The notes below the pieces were generated by a model that was not told the origin of the DNA, searched no databases, and saw nothing but the letters and a program-made list of their open reading frames with translations. Positions 1 to 6,729 of a stretch of DNA of 16,930 nt are shown here, one piece after another; position 1 is the stretch's first letter; each line of letters opens with the position of its first letter. The stretch spans positions 1-16,930 of the forward strand of contig JAHHSF010000013.1 in the NCBI GenBank assembly GCA_020025375.1, in the 5' to 3' direction. The position numbers were made by a program, and so were the translations under genes. This stretch comes from Oscillospiraceae bacterium (GTDB taxonomy: Bacteria > Bacillota > Clostridia > Oscillospirales > Oscillospiraceae).

Positions 1-72
1 GGGCTATGGGAACAGACAGTTGAGCTTTTTTTGAAAACCAGTTAAAAAACCATTAAATCCGGTCCCCACCCC

Positions 73-101
73 TTGCGCCGGTGGATAAAATGGGGTAGAC
101 T
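73..101 (+). promoter_or_regulatory. candidate sigma-A promoter of the 128-aa gene
   Basis: TTGCGC at 73-78, a 17-base spacer, then TAGACT at 96-101. Each hexamer matches the consensus at four of six positions. TACAAT at 101-106 is an alternative -10 but has no -35 at good spacing. The predicted start leaves a 5' leader of about 35 bases before an AGGAGG site. Bases 1-60 hold a T-run at 26-32 that may be the tail of a terminator of a gene outside the window; I see no ORF there. Confidence 0.4.
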
Positions 102-145
102 ACAATCAGCAAGGACGAACCCATTCAATTATAGGAGGTAATTTT

Positions 146-532
146 ATGTCTTTCTTTGATACATTTAAGGAGAAGGCCACCGACCTGGCCCAGAGCGGCG
201 TGGCGAAGAGCAAGGAGCTGGCCGAGATCGGCAAGCTGAAGCTGGACAACGCCGCCGAGGAGGACGCCATCAAGAAGGCCTATATCGAGATCGGTAAGCT
301 CTACTACGCCGAGCGTGGCATGACCCCCGAGCCCGCCTATGCCGCCCTGTGCGAGAAAATCACCGCCTCCAAGGCTGTCATTGAGAGCAACGATGCCCGT
401 GCCGACGAGATTCGCGCCGCTGGCGCCACTGCTGCCGCGCCCGAGGCCCCCGTGGTTACCGAAGTCCCCGCCGAGGAACCCGCGGCTCCCGCTGCCCCCG
501 AGAGTCCCGCTGAGGACGCTCCCCAGGAGTAA
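146..532 (+). CDS. small Ala/Pro/Glu-tailed cytosolic protein, unknown function
   Basis: A 128-residue soluble protein with no signal peptide or membrane segment. Residues 1-45 form a charged amphipathic helix (start MSFFDTFKEKA). A central motif IKKAYIEIGKLYYAE near residues 42-56 is followed by a short helical stretch. The last ~35 residues are low-complexity Ala, Pro and Glu (repeated APE/PAE units), probably disordered. The central motif recalls small clostridial proteins of unknown function in which a similar EIGKLYYE segment follows a coiled helix; that is my recollection of the family, not a search. The start is supported by AGGAGG at 133-138, eight bases before the ATG. It stands alone between its own promoter and terminator. 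I do not assign a function. Confidence 0.85.
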   Translation: MSFFDTFKEKATDLAQSGVAKSKELAEIGKLKLDNAAEEDAIKKAYIEIGKLYYAERGMTPEPAYAALCEKITASKAVIESNDARADEIRAAGATAAAPEAPVVTEVPAEEPAAPAAPESPAEDAPQE

Positions 533-543
533 AACAAGAAAGC

Positions 544-580
544 AAAAAAGTTGCCGGCCAAATTGGCCGGCAACTTTTTT
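544..580. terminator. bidirectional intrinsic terminator
   Basis: GTTGCCGGCC (550-559) pairs perfectly with GGCCGGCAAC (565-574). Six A (544-549) lie on the left and six T (575-580) on the right, so it can work on both strands. It closes the 128-aa gene on the plus strand. It can also stop leftward transcripts from the glycosyltransferase/GtrA operon, which ends at 737. Between it and 737 there is one more GC-rich hairpin (CTGGGG 675-680 with CCCCAG 689-694), without a T-run. Confidence 0.9.
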
Positions 581-736
581 GCTCTTATAAATCTGTGTCC
601 TCTTTCTAAACAAGAAGGGGGCAAAAACCGCTGGGGACATTTCCTCCCTGCGTTAACGACTCCTGAGGGGCTCTCTGGGGACCAGGGACCCCAGCCCCCG
701 GTGCGGGGAGCGACACACTCCCTCCGCAAGGCATCT

Positions 737-1156
737 TTACGCCCGGTTGCTCTTGCGAAAGGCGAAAAACTTCTGCCCGAAGTAGTTCAAAACCGTATAC
801 AGCCCCATGCAGATAACCAGGGAGACGTTATTGGCCCAGGTCTCCACAAAGACGCTCTGGAGGGCTTTGGCCAGCAGAGGCTGGAGGAAGGGAGTGGTAA
901 CGACCCAGAGGACGGCCACGTTGATGGCGAACTTCACCGCCGACTTTTTCAGTTCCTCGTCGGAGTGGAAGGTAAAAAAGCGGTTGAGAAAAAAGCTCAT
1001 GGTGGCCCCGGCCACATAGGCGATGGCAGAGGAGAGGACCGGATGCCAGTGGGCCAGGTTATAAAGCCCGAAGGTAATGGCGGCGGAGAGGAGGGTATTG
1101 CCCACCCCCACCAGGAGGAAGCGGAAAAAGCTGTTGTGGAGCAGTTTATCCTTCAT
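737..1156 (-). CDS. GtrA-family membrane protein (polyprenyl-phosphate-sugar flippase type)
   Basis: A 139-residue integral membrane protein starting MKDKLLHNSFFRF, with four hydrophobic segments around residues 10-32, 38-62, 72-95 and 103-128. Family signatures are the N-terminal FLLVGVGNTLLS stretch and the SFFLNRFFTF motif after the second segment. GtrA proteins usually act with a DPM/GtrB-like transferase and are thought to flip polyprenyl-phosphate-linked sugar for glycosylation of cell-surface glycans. An in-frame start 22 codons upstream (at 1222) is possible, but its Arg/Gly/Trp-rich extension lies inside the upstream gene. The ATG at 1156 gives the usual family length and overlaps the end of the glycosyltransferase by 11 bases, which indicates translational coupling. 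Confidence 0.88.
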   Translation of the reverse strand: MKDKLLHNSFFRFLLVGVGNTLLSAAITFGLYNLAHWHPVLSSAIAYVAGATMSFFLNRFFTFHSDEELKKSAVKFAINVAVLWVVTTPFLQPLLAKALQSVFVETWANNVSLVICMGLYTVLNYFGQKFFAFRKSNRA

Positions 1157-2102
1157 GGTCCAGCACCTCCCGAATGAGGAACCGGGGCCGGCCCTTGCTC
1201 TCCAGGTAGATCTTGCCCACATACTCTCCTATGACCCCCAGAGAAAGGAGGATGAGGCCCCCGATGGCCCACACCGAGCAGATGACGCTGGCCCAGCCGA
1301 TGACGGTCTCTCCGTTGGCCCAGCGGACAATGGAGTAGATGAGCATGAGGATGCTCACCAGGAAGATGAAAAAGCCCAGTCCGGTGATGAAGCGGATGGG
1401 CTTTGTGGACAGGCTGGTGATGCCCTCCATGGCAAAGGCCAGCATCTTTTTCAGGGGGTACTTGCTCTCCCCGGCGAAGCGCTCTCCCCGCTCATATTCC
1501 ACCACGTCGGTACGGTAGCCGATCATGGGCACCACGCCCCGGAGGAAAAGGTTGACCTCCTTGAACTGGGCAAGCCCCTCCAGCGCGCGCTTAGACATAA
1601 GGCGGTAGTCGGCATGGTTAAAGACGGTCTCTGCCCCCAGGGCGTTCATCACCCGGTAGAAGCCCTCGGCGGTGAACCGCTTGAAGAAGGTGTCGGTCTT
1701 GCGGGAGGAACGCACCCCATAGACGATATCACACCCCTCCAGGTACTTGTCCACCATCCCGTCCACCGCGTCCACGTCATCCTGGAGGTCGGCGTCCATG
1801 GAGATGGCCATGTCGCAACGGTCCTTCGCAGTCATCAGCCCGGCCAGAAGGGCGTTCTGATGCCCCCGGTTCCGGGTCAGGTCCACCCCGGAAAAGATGG
1901 GATTTTGGGCGTGAAGCTGGGAAATCAGCTCCCAGGTGCGGTCCCTGGAGCCGTCGTTCACGAAGAGGACCCGGCTCTTTTCCGAGATCTTACCCGCCCC
2001 CATGAGGGCGGTGAGCTTGTCCTTCAGACGGCGGGAGGTTTCCGGCAGGACCTCCTCCTCGTTATAGCAGGGGACCACGACATATAAGGTGTTCTCTCTC
2101 AT
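1146..2102 (-). CDS. family 2 glycosyltransferase, DPM/GtrB/ArnC type, membrane anchored
   Basis: A 318-residue protein with an N-terminal GT-A domain: YVVVPCYNEEEVLP at residues 7-20, VNDGS at 48-52, and the nucleotide-sugar/metal motif DADLQDD at 103-109. Two C-terminal transmembrane helices lie around 240-262 and 270-297, followed by GEYVGKIYLESKGRPRF, a tail common in GtrB-like enzymes. By family knowledge it transfers a sugar from a nucleotide sugar to undecaprenyl phosphate on the cytoplasmic face. The adjacent GtrA protein would flip the product. The start is supported by GGGAGGAG about eight bases upstream. That start overlaps (ATGA) the stop codon of a degraded XRE-type regulator. 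The sugar and final acceptor cannot be read from sequence. Confidence 0.92.
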   Translation of the reverse strand: MRENTLYVVVPCYNEEEVLPETSRRLKDKLTALMGAGKISEKSRVLFVNDGSRDRTWELISQLHAQNPIFSGVDLTRNRGHQNALLAGLMTAKDRCDMAISMDADLQDDVDAVDGMVDKYLEGCDIVYGVRSSRKTDTFFKRFTAEGFYRVMNALGAETVFNHADYRLMSKRALEGLAQFKEVNLFLRGVVPMIGYRTDVVEYERGERFAGESKYPLKKMLAFAMEGITSLSTKPIRFITGLGFFIFLVSILMLIYSIVRWANGETVIGWASVICSVWAIGGLILLSLGVIGEYVGKIYLESKGRPRFLIREVLDHEG

Positions 2103-2303
2103 TTTTCAGGCTCCTCCCAGGGCAAGGGGATGTCCACCAGCTTACAAATTTGGTTCAGCAGGTCAAAGTTGGGATTTCGTGCGCCGCTCTCAATTTGGTT
2201 CATAAACGACTGGGAAATCCCTAATATCTTTGACATTTTATTCTATTCTGGCTCAACTTTTTTCTTGTCTTTTTGTCTTTACAAGCTCATGAAACGTAGC
2301 CAT
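2099..2303 (-). pseudogene. frameshifted XRE-type (Cro/CI) helix-turn-helix regulator
   Basis: Too short and broken to show as an ORF. Reading leftward from ATG 2303, the first frame gives MATFHELVKTKRQEK. One base added in the run of six A then gives KLSQNRI. One more base added in the next A-run gives KMSKILGISQSFMNQIES followed by GARNPNFDLLNQICK, ending ...PWEEPEK and TGA. With both repairs it is 207 bases, exactly 68 codons plus stop, and reads as a complete single-domain HTH_3 protein (LSQ...LGISQSFMNQIESG...P is the family pattern). AGGGTGAT precedes the ATG. The stop overlaps the ATG of the glycosyltransferase (ATGA), so it was the first gene of that operon. Both lesions are single-base losses in A-runs, so decay, phase variation or sequencing error are all possible. 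Confidence 0.8.
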
Positions 2304-2314
2304 TTTATCACCCT

Positions 2315-2350
2315 TTGCATGATATAGCAATATGCAACCACAGTAAATTT
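2315..2350 (-). promoter_or_regulatory. candidate promoter and operator of the XRE/glycosyltransferase operon
   Basis: On the minus strand an extended -10 (TGC then TATATC, plus positions 2321-2326) lies upstream of the regulator start. TTTACT (2342-2347) is a weak -35 with a short 15-base spacer. A perfect inverted repeat, TTGCAT (2315-2320) and ATGCAA (2332-2337), straddles the -10. A second one, ATTGC (2351-2355) and GCAAT (2361-2365), lies just upstream. This is typical of an autoregulated XRE gene, but the regulator itself is now frameshifted. Confidence 0.35.
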
Positions 2351-2395
2351 ATTGCTTATCGCAATATTTCATCAACCTTTATATTGCTGGATACC

Positions 2396-2522
2396 CTTGC
2401 CTGCGGCAAGTGTTCAGCGCAAGCCCGGCCATGCTATGCCGGCCAGGGGGAACTGCGTCAGACGCAGAAGCCCTCTTTCTTGCCGCACAAGAAAGAGGAC
2501 CTCTCAGGTGGGGACGTTCCCC
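2396..2522. repeat. tandem cluster of six stem-loops downstream of sigF
   Basis: Consecutive, non-overlapping stem-loops fill this stretch. CTTGCC/GGCAAG (2396-2410, loop TGC). CCGG.CAT/ATGCCGG (2425-2442, one bulge). CTGCGT/ACGCAG (2453-2467, loop CAG). An 11-bp stem CCTCTTTCTTG/CAAGAAAGAGG (2472-2497, loop CCGCA). ACCT/AGGT (2499-2509, loop CTC). GGGGA/TCCCC (2510-2522, loop CGT). The last ends five bases before the sigF stop codon. None has a T-run on either strand, so none is a classical intrinsic terminator. No ORF is convincing here. It may be a structured 3' end of the spoIIA transcript or a copy of a dispersed palindromic element. Confidence 0.6.
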
Positions 2523-2527
2523 CCCAT

Positions 2528-3244
2528 CTATACGGGCGTGAGAAGTTGCCGTAGCTTCTCCATAGCCTTTCTTTCGATTCGGGACACCTGCACCTGGCTT
2601 ACGGAAAGGACCCGCGCGGTCTGGTCCTGGGTAAAGTTCCGATAGTACCGCAAAACCACCACCTGCCGCTCCCGGTCAGGCAGCGCGTCGATGGCGGCCC
2701 GGAGGGTCACTCGCTCGGCCACCTCCTCCGCCATATCAGACCCGTCTGCCAAAATGCCCTCCAGGGTGAGGCCCTCCTCCCCCGTCTCGCTTTGGAGGCT
2801 GGCCACCGCGGCGGTGGCGGTATCGGCGGCGGCGATTTCCTCCGGCTCCATGCCGGTCTCGGCAGCCAGCTCAGACAAGGTTGGCTCCCGCCCCAGTCGC
2901 CAGGCCAGCTTGTCCCGGGCGGCCCGAAGGGCCATGGCGCTCTCCTTCACTGTGCGGCTTACCTTTACCGGACCGTCGTCCCGAAGAAAGCGGCGAATCT
3001 CCCCGGCGATTTTGGGCACGGCGTAGGTGGAAAACTGACAACCATAGTCCGGGTCGAAGCCCCGGACCGCCTTCAAAAACCCCAGACAGCCCAACTGATA
3101 GAGGTCGTCGGCATCCACACCCCGGCCATAGTACCGGCGCACCACGCTCCAGATGAGGCCCACGTTTTCGGTCAAAAGGTCCTCACAGGCCCCGTTGTCC
3201 CCGAGCCGGGCCTTTTCCAGGAGGGTGGCGCTCTCCCCGGTCAA
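2528..3244 (-). CDS. sigF: RNA polymerase sigma factor SigF (forespore)
   Basis: A 238-residue sporulation sigma factor of the SigB/SigF/SigG group. Region 2 includes DLYQLGCLGFLKAVRGFD and the core-binding/-10 recognition helix FSTYAVPKIAGEIRRFLRDD. Region 3 follows (LAWRLGREPTLSELAAETGM). Region 4 carries ALPDRERQVVVLRYY and the helix-turn-helix TQDQTARVLSVSQVQVSRIE, which reads -35 elements. B. subtilis SigF is of similar length (about 255). It directs early forespore transcription and is held inactive by SpoIIAB. The start is TTG at 3244-3242, overlapping the spoIIAB stop as TTGA, with GGGAG a few bases upstream. The rare start and the overlap imply translational coupling to the anti-sigma factor. 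Assignment as SigF rather than SigG rests on the operon order. Confidence 0.95.
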   Translation of the reverse strand: MTGESATLLEKARLGDNGACEDLLTENVGLIWSVVRRYYGRGVDADDLYQLGCLGFLKAVRGFDPDYGCQFSTYAVPKIAGEIRRFLRDDGPVKVSRTVKESAMALRAARDKLAWRLGREPTLSELAAETGMEPEEIAAADTATAAVASLQSETGEEGLTLEGILADGSDMAEEVAERVTLRAAIDALPDRERQVVVLRYYRNFTQDQTARVLSVSQVQVSRIERKAMEKLRQLLTPV

Positions 3245-3684
3245 CGGCTCCCGCCCAGGCGGCGGGCGATTTTCTTCCGCAGGGTGACAGCGGTCCCCTT
3301 TCCGGGTGTGGAGCGGACCCGCATGGCATCGGTGAAACTCTCCATGATGGTAAATCCCATACCGCTCCGCTCCTCACTTCCGGTGGTGAAAAGGGGCTCC
3401 CGGGCCTTCTCCACGTCGGGGATGCCCACGCCCGTATCCTTCACCACGATCTCCACCGTATTGTCCTCAAAGAGCCGCAGGCGCATGGTCACTTTTCCGA
3501 TGGTATCCGGGTAGGCGTGGACGATGGCGTTTGTCACCGCCTCGCTCACGGCGGTCTTGATGTCATTCACCTCGTCCAGGGTAGGGTCCAGCTGGGCGGC
3601 AAAGCAGGCCGCCGCCGTGCGGGCGAAGGCCTCGTTGGCCGACCGGCTCCAAAAGGCCAGTTTGACTTCATTCACGGGTCTCAT
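3241..3684 (-). CDS. spoIIAB: anti-sigma F factor and kinase SpoIIAB
   Basis: A 147-residue GHKL-type ATPase, almost exactly the length of the B. subtilis protein. The N-box is visible (AVSEAVTNAIVHAYP), as are the G1 motif (VVKDTGVGIPDVEKA) and the glycine-rich lid and G2 region (GSEERSGMGFTIMESF). Known role: it binds and inhibits SigF and phosphorylates SpoIIAA on serine. The start has an excellent GGGAGGT site about 10 bases upstream. It lies 15 bases after spoIIAA and overlaps sigF by four bases, so the three proteins should be made in a fixed ratio, as the partner-switch requires. Confidence 0.97.
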   Translation of the reverse strand: MRPVNEVKLAFWSRSANEAFARTAAACFAAQLDPTLDEVNDIKTAVSEAVTNAIVHAYPDTIGKVTMRLRLFEDNTVEIVVKDTGVGIPDVEKAREPLFTTGSEERSGMGFTIMESFTDAMRVRSTPGKGTAVTLRKKIARRLGGSR

Positions 3685-3699
3685 ATCTATGTACCTCCC

Positions 3700-4005
3700 T
3701 CATTCTATTTTCATCAGCTTGGACAGCCCCGCCGTCCGAAGCACCTTCAGGGCTTGAACCGGGGTCCCCTGGACGGTCACGGTCCCCCCGATTTCCGCCG
3801 CCCTGCGGTAAATTCGCAGCAGCACGGCGATGCCCGAGGAGTCCATAAAGGTCACCCCGGACAGGTCCACCGTCACGTCTCGGGCCAGCGTGGCCTCCAG
3901 CTCCCGGTCAATCTGGGCCATAAGGCCCTTGGCCCCGTGGTGGTCCACGTCCCCGGTCACCGTCAGGGTCAGATGGAAGCCCTCGCCTTCGTGAGTCATA
4001 GGCAT
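3700..4005 (-). CDS. spoIIAA: anti-sigma F factor antagonist SpoIIAA (STAS domain)
   Basis: A 101-residue STAS-domain protein. The conserved phosphorylation loop is VTFMDSSGIAVLL, with the SpoIIAB target serine at about residue 56 (the first S of DSSG, equivalent to Ser58 of B. subtilis). Dephosphorylated protein binds SpoIIAB and releases SigF. I chose ATG 4005 because AAGGAGG lies seven bases before it. An upstream in-frame start at 4029 would add MRKKEGQA, which is the translated ribosome binding site. The gene lies only 26 bases after the valS terminator hairpin, so its promoter must overlap or precede that hairpin. Confidence 0.96.
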   Translation of the reverse strand: MPMTHEGEGFHLTLTVTGDVDHHGAKGLMAQIDRELEATLARDVTVDLSGVTFMDSSGIAVLLRIYRRAAEIGGTVTVQGTPVQALKVLRTAGLSKLMKIE

Positions 4006-4031
4006 GGCTTGTCCCTCCTTTTTCCGCACAA

Positions 4032-4070
4032 AAAATCAGCACATACCAAAATTTGGTATGTGCTGATTTT
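4032..4070 (-). terminator. valS intrinsic terminator (39-bp near-perfect palindrome)
   Basis: Two perfect 19-base arms (4032-4050 and 4052-4070) flank a single central A. On the minus strand the hairpin is followed by six T, 29 bases after the valS stop. It separates valS from spoIIAA. A-tracts on the other side could also let it act rightward. Its high symmetry would also fit a protein operator, but the T-run favours termination. Confidence 0.85.
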
Positions 4071-4098
4071 ATCACAAGTGTTTTAGGTTTTTTTGTCA

Positions 4099-6729
4099 TT
4101 ACATGGTGGCAAGCTGTTCCTCCAGCTTGGCAACGAGTGCCCTGAGGTTCTCGGCACGCTCCCGCTCGGCCTGGACCACGTTGGCGGGGGCCTTGTTCAC
4201 AAAGCCGGGGTTGCCCAGCTTGGTCTCCAGGCCCTGGAGCTCGCCCTTCTTCTTGGCAAGATCCTTTTCCATGCGGGCCTTCTCCTTGGCAAGGTCCACC
4301 AGCTCAGCCAGTGGGATAAAGACGCGGGCCTCCTGGGTGACGGCGGTGACCATGCCGGTCTGGTCGGCGGGGGCGGTATCGGTGACGGTAAGCTCACTGG
4401 CGTAGGCCAGGCGCTTGAGGAAGGCCTCCCCCGCCCGGAAAAGGTCACCCTTTTCGGTTACGATGGTCATATGAGCCCGCTTGGAGGGGGGCACGTTCAT
4501 CTCGGCCCTTCTCGTACGCACGGCGCGGATGACATCCATCACCAGTTCCATGGTGTTCTCCTCGGCAGCGAAGTCAAAGGCAGGGTCGTACTCGGGCCAT
4601 TTCTGGAGCATGAGGAAGTCCCCTTCGTGGGGCAGGGCCTGCCAAACCTCCTCGGTGATGAAGGGCATAAATGGGTGGAGGAGCTTGAGGAACTGGGTGA
4701 GGACGTAGAGCAGGACCTGCTGGGCCCGGATCTTGGCATCCTCGTCCTCCCCCTGGAGGCGGGCCTTGGTCAGCTCGATATACCAGTCGCAGTAGTTGTC
4801 CCAGATGAAGTCGTACACCTTCTGGGCGGCCACTCCCAACTCGTACTTTTCCATGTTCTCGGTCATTTCCCTGATGGTGGTGTTCAGCTTGGACAAAATC
4901 CACTTGTCCTCCAGCTCCAGCTTCCCGGGCAGGCCGCATTTGTCAATGGTGAGGTTCATCATCACAAAACGGCTGGCGTTCCAGATCTTGTTGGCGAAGT
5001 TCCGCATGGCCTCACACCGTTCGGTGTAGAAGCGCATATCGTTGCCGGGACTGTTACCGGTGATGAGGTTGAAGCGGAGGGCGTCGGCGCCGTACTGCTG
5101 GGCCATCTCCAGGGGGTCGATACCGTTGCCCAGGGACTTGGACATCTTACGGCCCTTGTCGTCCCGGACCAGGCCGTGGATAAAGACGGTATGGAAGGGG
5201 GTCTTTCCGGTATGCTCACAGCCGGAGAAGATCATCCGGGCCACCCAGAAGAAGATGATGTCATAGCCGGTGACCAGCACATCGGTGGGGTAGAAATATT
5301 TGAAGTCCTCGCTGTTCTCGTCGGGCCAGCCCAGGGTGGAGAAGGGCCACAGGGCGGAGGAGAACCAGGTGTCCAGCACGTCGGGGTCCTGCTGGATGTT
5401 CTTGCTGTGACAGTGCTCACACTCCGTGGGGTCGGTCTCGGAGACCGTCATATGGCCGCAGTCGGCACAATACCACACGGGAATCTGGTGGCCCCACCAG
5501 AGCTGGCGGGAGATGCACCAGTCATGGACGCTCTCCATCCAGTTGGTGTAGGTCTTGGAGAAGCGGTCGGGGACGAATTTGGTCTCCCCCTCGTTCACCA
5601 CCCGCAGGGCCTCCTTGGCAAGAGGCTCCATCTTTACGAACCACTGGGCGGAGATGATGGGCTCCACATCGGTGCCGCAACGGTAGCAGGTGCCCACGTT
5701 ATGCTGATGGGGCTCCACCTTCACCAGGTAGCCCCCCTCCTCCAGGTCGGCAACGATGGCCTTCCGGGCTTCGTAGCGGTCCAGGCCGGAGTACTTGCCG
5801 TACCCCTCCACCACCACGCCGTTGTCGTCCAGGACCCGGATGGATTCCAGGTTGTGGCGCAGGCCCACCTCGAAATCGTTGGGGTCGTGGGCGGGGGTCA
5901 TCTTCACGCAGCCGGTACCGAAAGCGGTGTCCACGTACTCGTCGGCCACAATGGGTATTTCCCGGCCCACCAGGGGCAGGATGCAGGTCTTTCCCACAAG
6001 ATCGGAGTACCGCTCGTCACCGGGGTTCACGGCCACACCGGTGTCCCCCAGCATGGTCTCGGGCCGAGTGGTAGCCACCACCAGATAGCGGCCCTCCTCC
6101 CCGGCGATGGGGTACTTGATGTGCCAGAGGCTACCGGGCTTGTCCTTGTACTCCACCTCTGCGTCGGAGAGGGCAGTGATGCAGTGGGGGCACCAGTTGA
6201 CAATGCGGCTCCCCTTATAGATAAGCCCCTTGTTATAGAGGGACACGAAGACGTGACGGACGGCCTTGGACAGGCCCTCGTCCATGGTGAACCGGGCCCG
6301 GTCCCAGTCGCAGGAGGCTCCCAGCTTCTTCTGCTGCTCCACGATGCGGTCCCCGTATCTGTGCTTCCAGTCCCACACCCGCTCCAGGAACTTGTCCCGG
6401 CCCAGGTCGTGACGGGTGAGGCCCTCATTCTTCCGAAGCTCCTCCTCCACCTTGATTTGGGTGGCGATGCCGGCGTGATCAGTGCCGGGGACCCAGAGGG
6501 CGGCATACCCCTCCATCCGCTTGAAGCGGGTGAGGATGTCCTGGAGGGTAGCATCCATGGCGTGGCCCATGTGGAGCTGGCCGGTGACGTTGGGGGGCGG
6601 CATCACGATGGTAAAGGGTTTTTTATTTTCATCCCTGTGCCCCTTAAAACAACCGTTGCTTTCCCACATCTTATAGATGCGGCCTTCCACTTCCTGGGGC
6701 TCATATACTTTAGGCAATTCTTTATGCAT
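4099..6729 (-). CDS. valS: valine--tRNA ligase
   Basis: An 876-residue class I aminoacyl-tRNA synthetase that charges tRNA-Val in the cytosol. The HIGH-type motif is PPPNVTGQLHMGHA (residues 44-57) and the KMSKS loop is GRKMSKSLGN (KMSKS 528-532). The inserted CP1 editing domain is around 190-335 (VATTRPETMLGDTGVAVNP, GTGCVKMTPAHDPNDF). Zinc-ribbon type cysteines are at 348/351, 421/424 and 437/440. The anticodon-binding domain follows, and the last ~65 residues are the charged coiled-coil tRNA-binding arm typical of ValRS. The length is normal for bacteria. The ATG is preceded by GGGAGGA, which lies inside the end of the upstream gene; the two genes overlap by eight bases. Expression is expected to be set by the T-box leader at 7297-7522. 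Confidence 0.98.
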   Translation of the reverse strand: MHKELPKVYEPQEVEGRIYKMWESNGCFKGHRDENKKPFTIVMPPPNVTGQLHMGHAMDATLQDILTRFKRMEGYAALWVPGTDHAGIATQIKVEEELRKNEGLTRHDLGRDKFLERVWDWKHRYGDRIVEQQKKLGASCDWDRARFTMDEGLSKAVRHVFVSLYNKGLIYKGSRIVNWCPHCITALSDAEVEYKDKPGSLWHIKYPIAGEEGRYLVVATTRPETMLGDTGVAVNPGDERYSDLVGKTCILPLVGREIPIVADEYVDTAFGTGCVKMTPAHDPNDFEVGLRHNLESIRVLDDNGVVVEGYGKYSGLDRYEARKAIVADLEEGGYLVKVEPHQHNVGTCYRCGTDVEPIISAQWFVKMEPLAKEALRVVNEGETKFVPDRFSKTYTNWMESVHDWCISRQLWWGHQIPVWYCADCGHMTVSETDPTECEHCHSKNIQQDPDVLDTWFSSALWPFSTLGWPDENSEDFKYFYPTDVLVTGYDIIFFWVARMIFSGCEHTGKTPFHTVFIHGLVRDDKGRKMSKSLGNGIDPLEMAQQYGADALRFNLITGNSPGNDMRFYTERCEAMRNFANKIWNASRFVMMNLTIDKCGLPGKLELEDKWILSKLNTTIREMTENMEKYELGVAAQKVYDFIWDNYCDWYIELTKARLQGEDEDAKIRAQQVLLYVLTQFLKLLHPFMPFITEEVWQALPHEGDFLMLQKWPEYDPAFDFAAEENTMELVMDVIRAVRTRRAEMNVPPSKRAHMTIVTEKGDLFRAGEAFLKRLAYASELTVTDTAPADQTGMVTAVTQEARVFIPLAELVDLAKEKARMEKDLAKKKGELQGLETKLGNPGFVNKAPANVVQAERERAENLRALVAKLEEQLATM

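Noticed and set aside
1157..1222. Upstream start for the GtrA protein adding 22 residues
   Set aside because: The extension is Trp/Arg/Gly-rich and lies within the glycosyltransferase; the family length and N-terminal motif fit the ATG at 1156.
2396..2522. CRISPR array or tandem direct repeat
   Set aside because: The units are inverted repeats of different sequence and size, with no repeated direct unit and no spacers.
4032..4070. The 39-bp palindrome as a regulatory operator of spoIIA
   Set aside because: The six-T run on the minus strand and its place 29 bases after the valS stop fit a terminator better; an operator role is not excluded.
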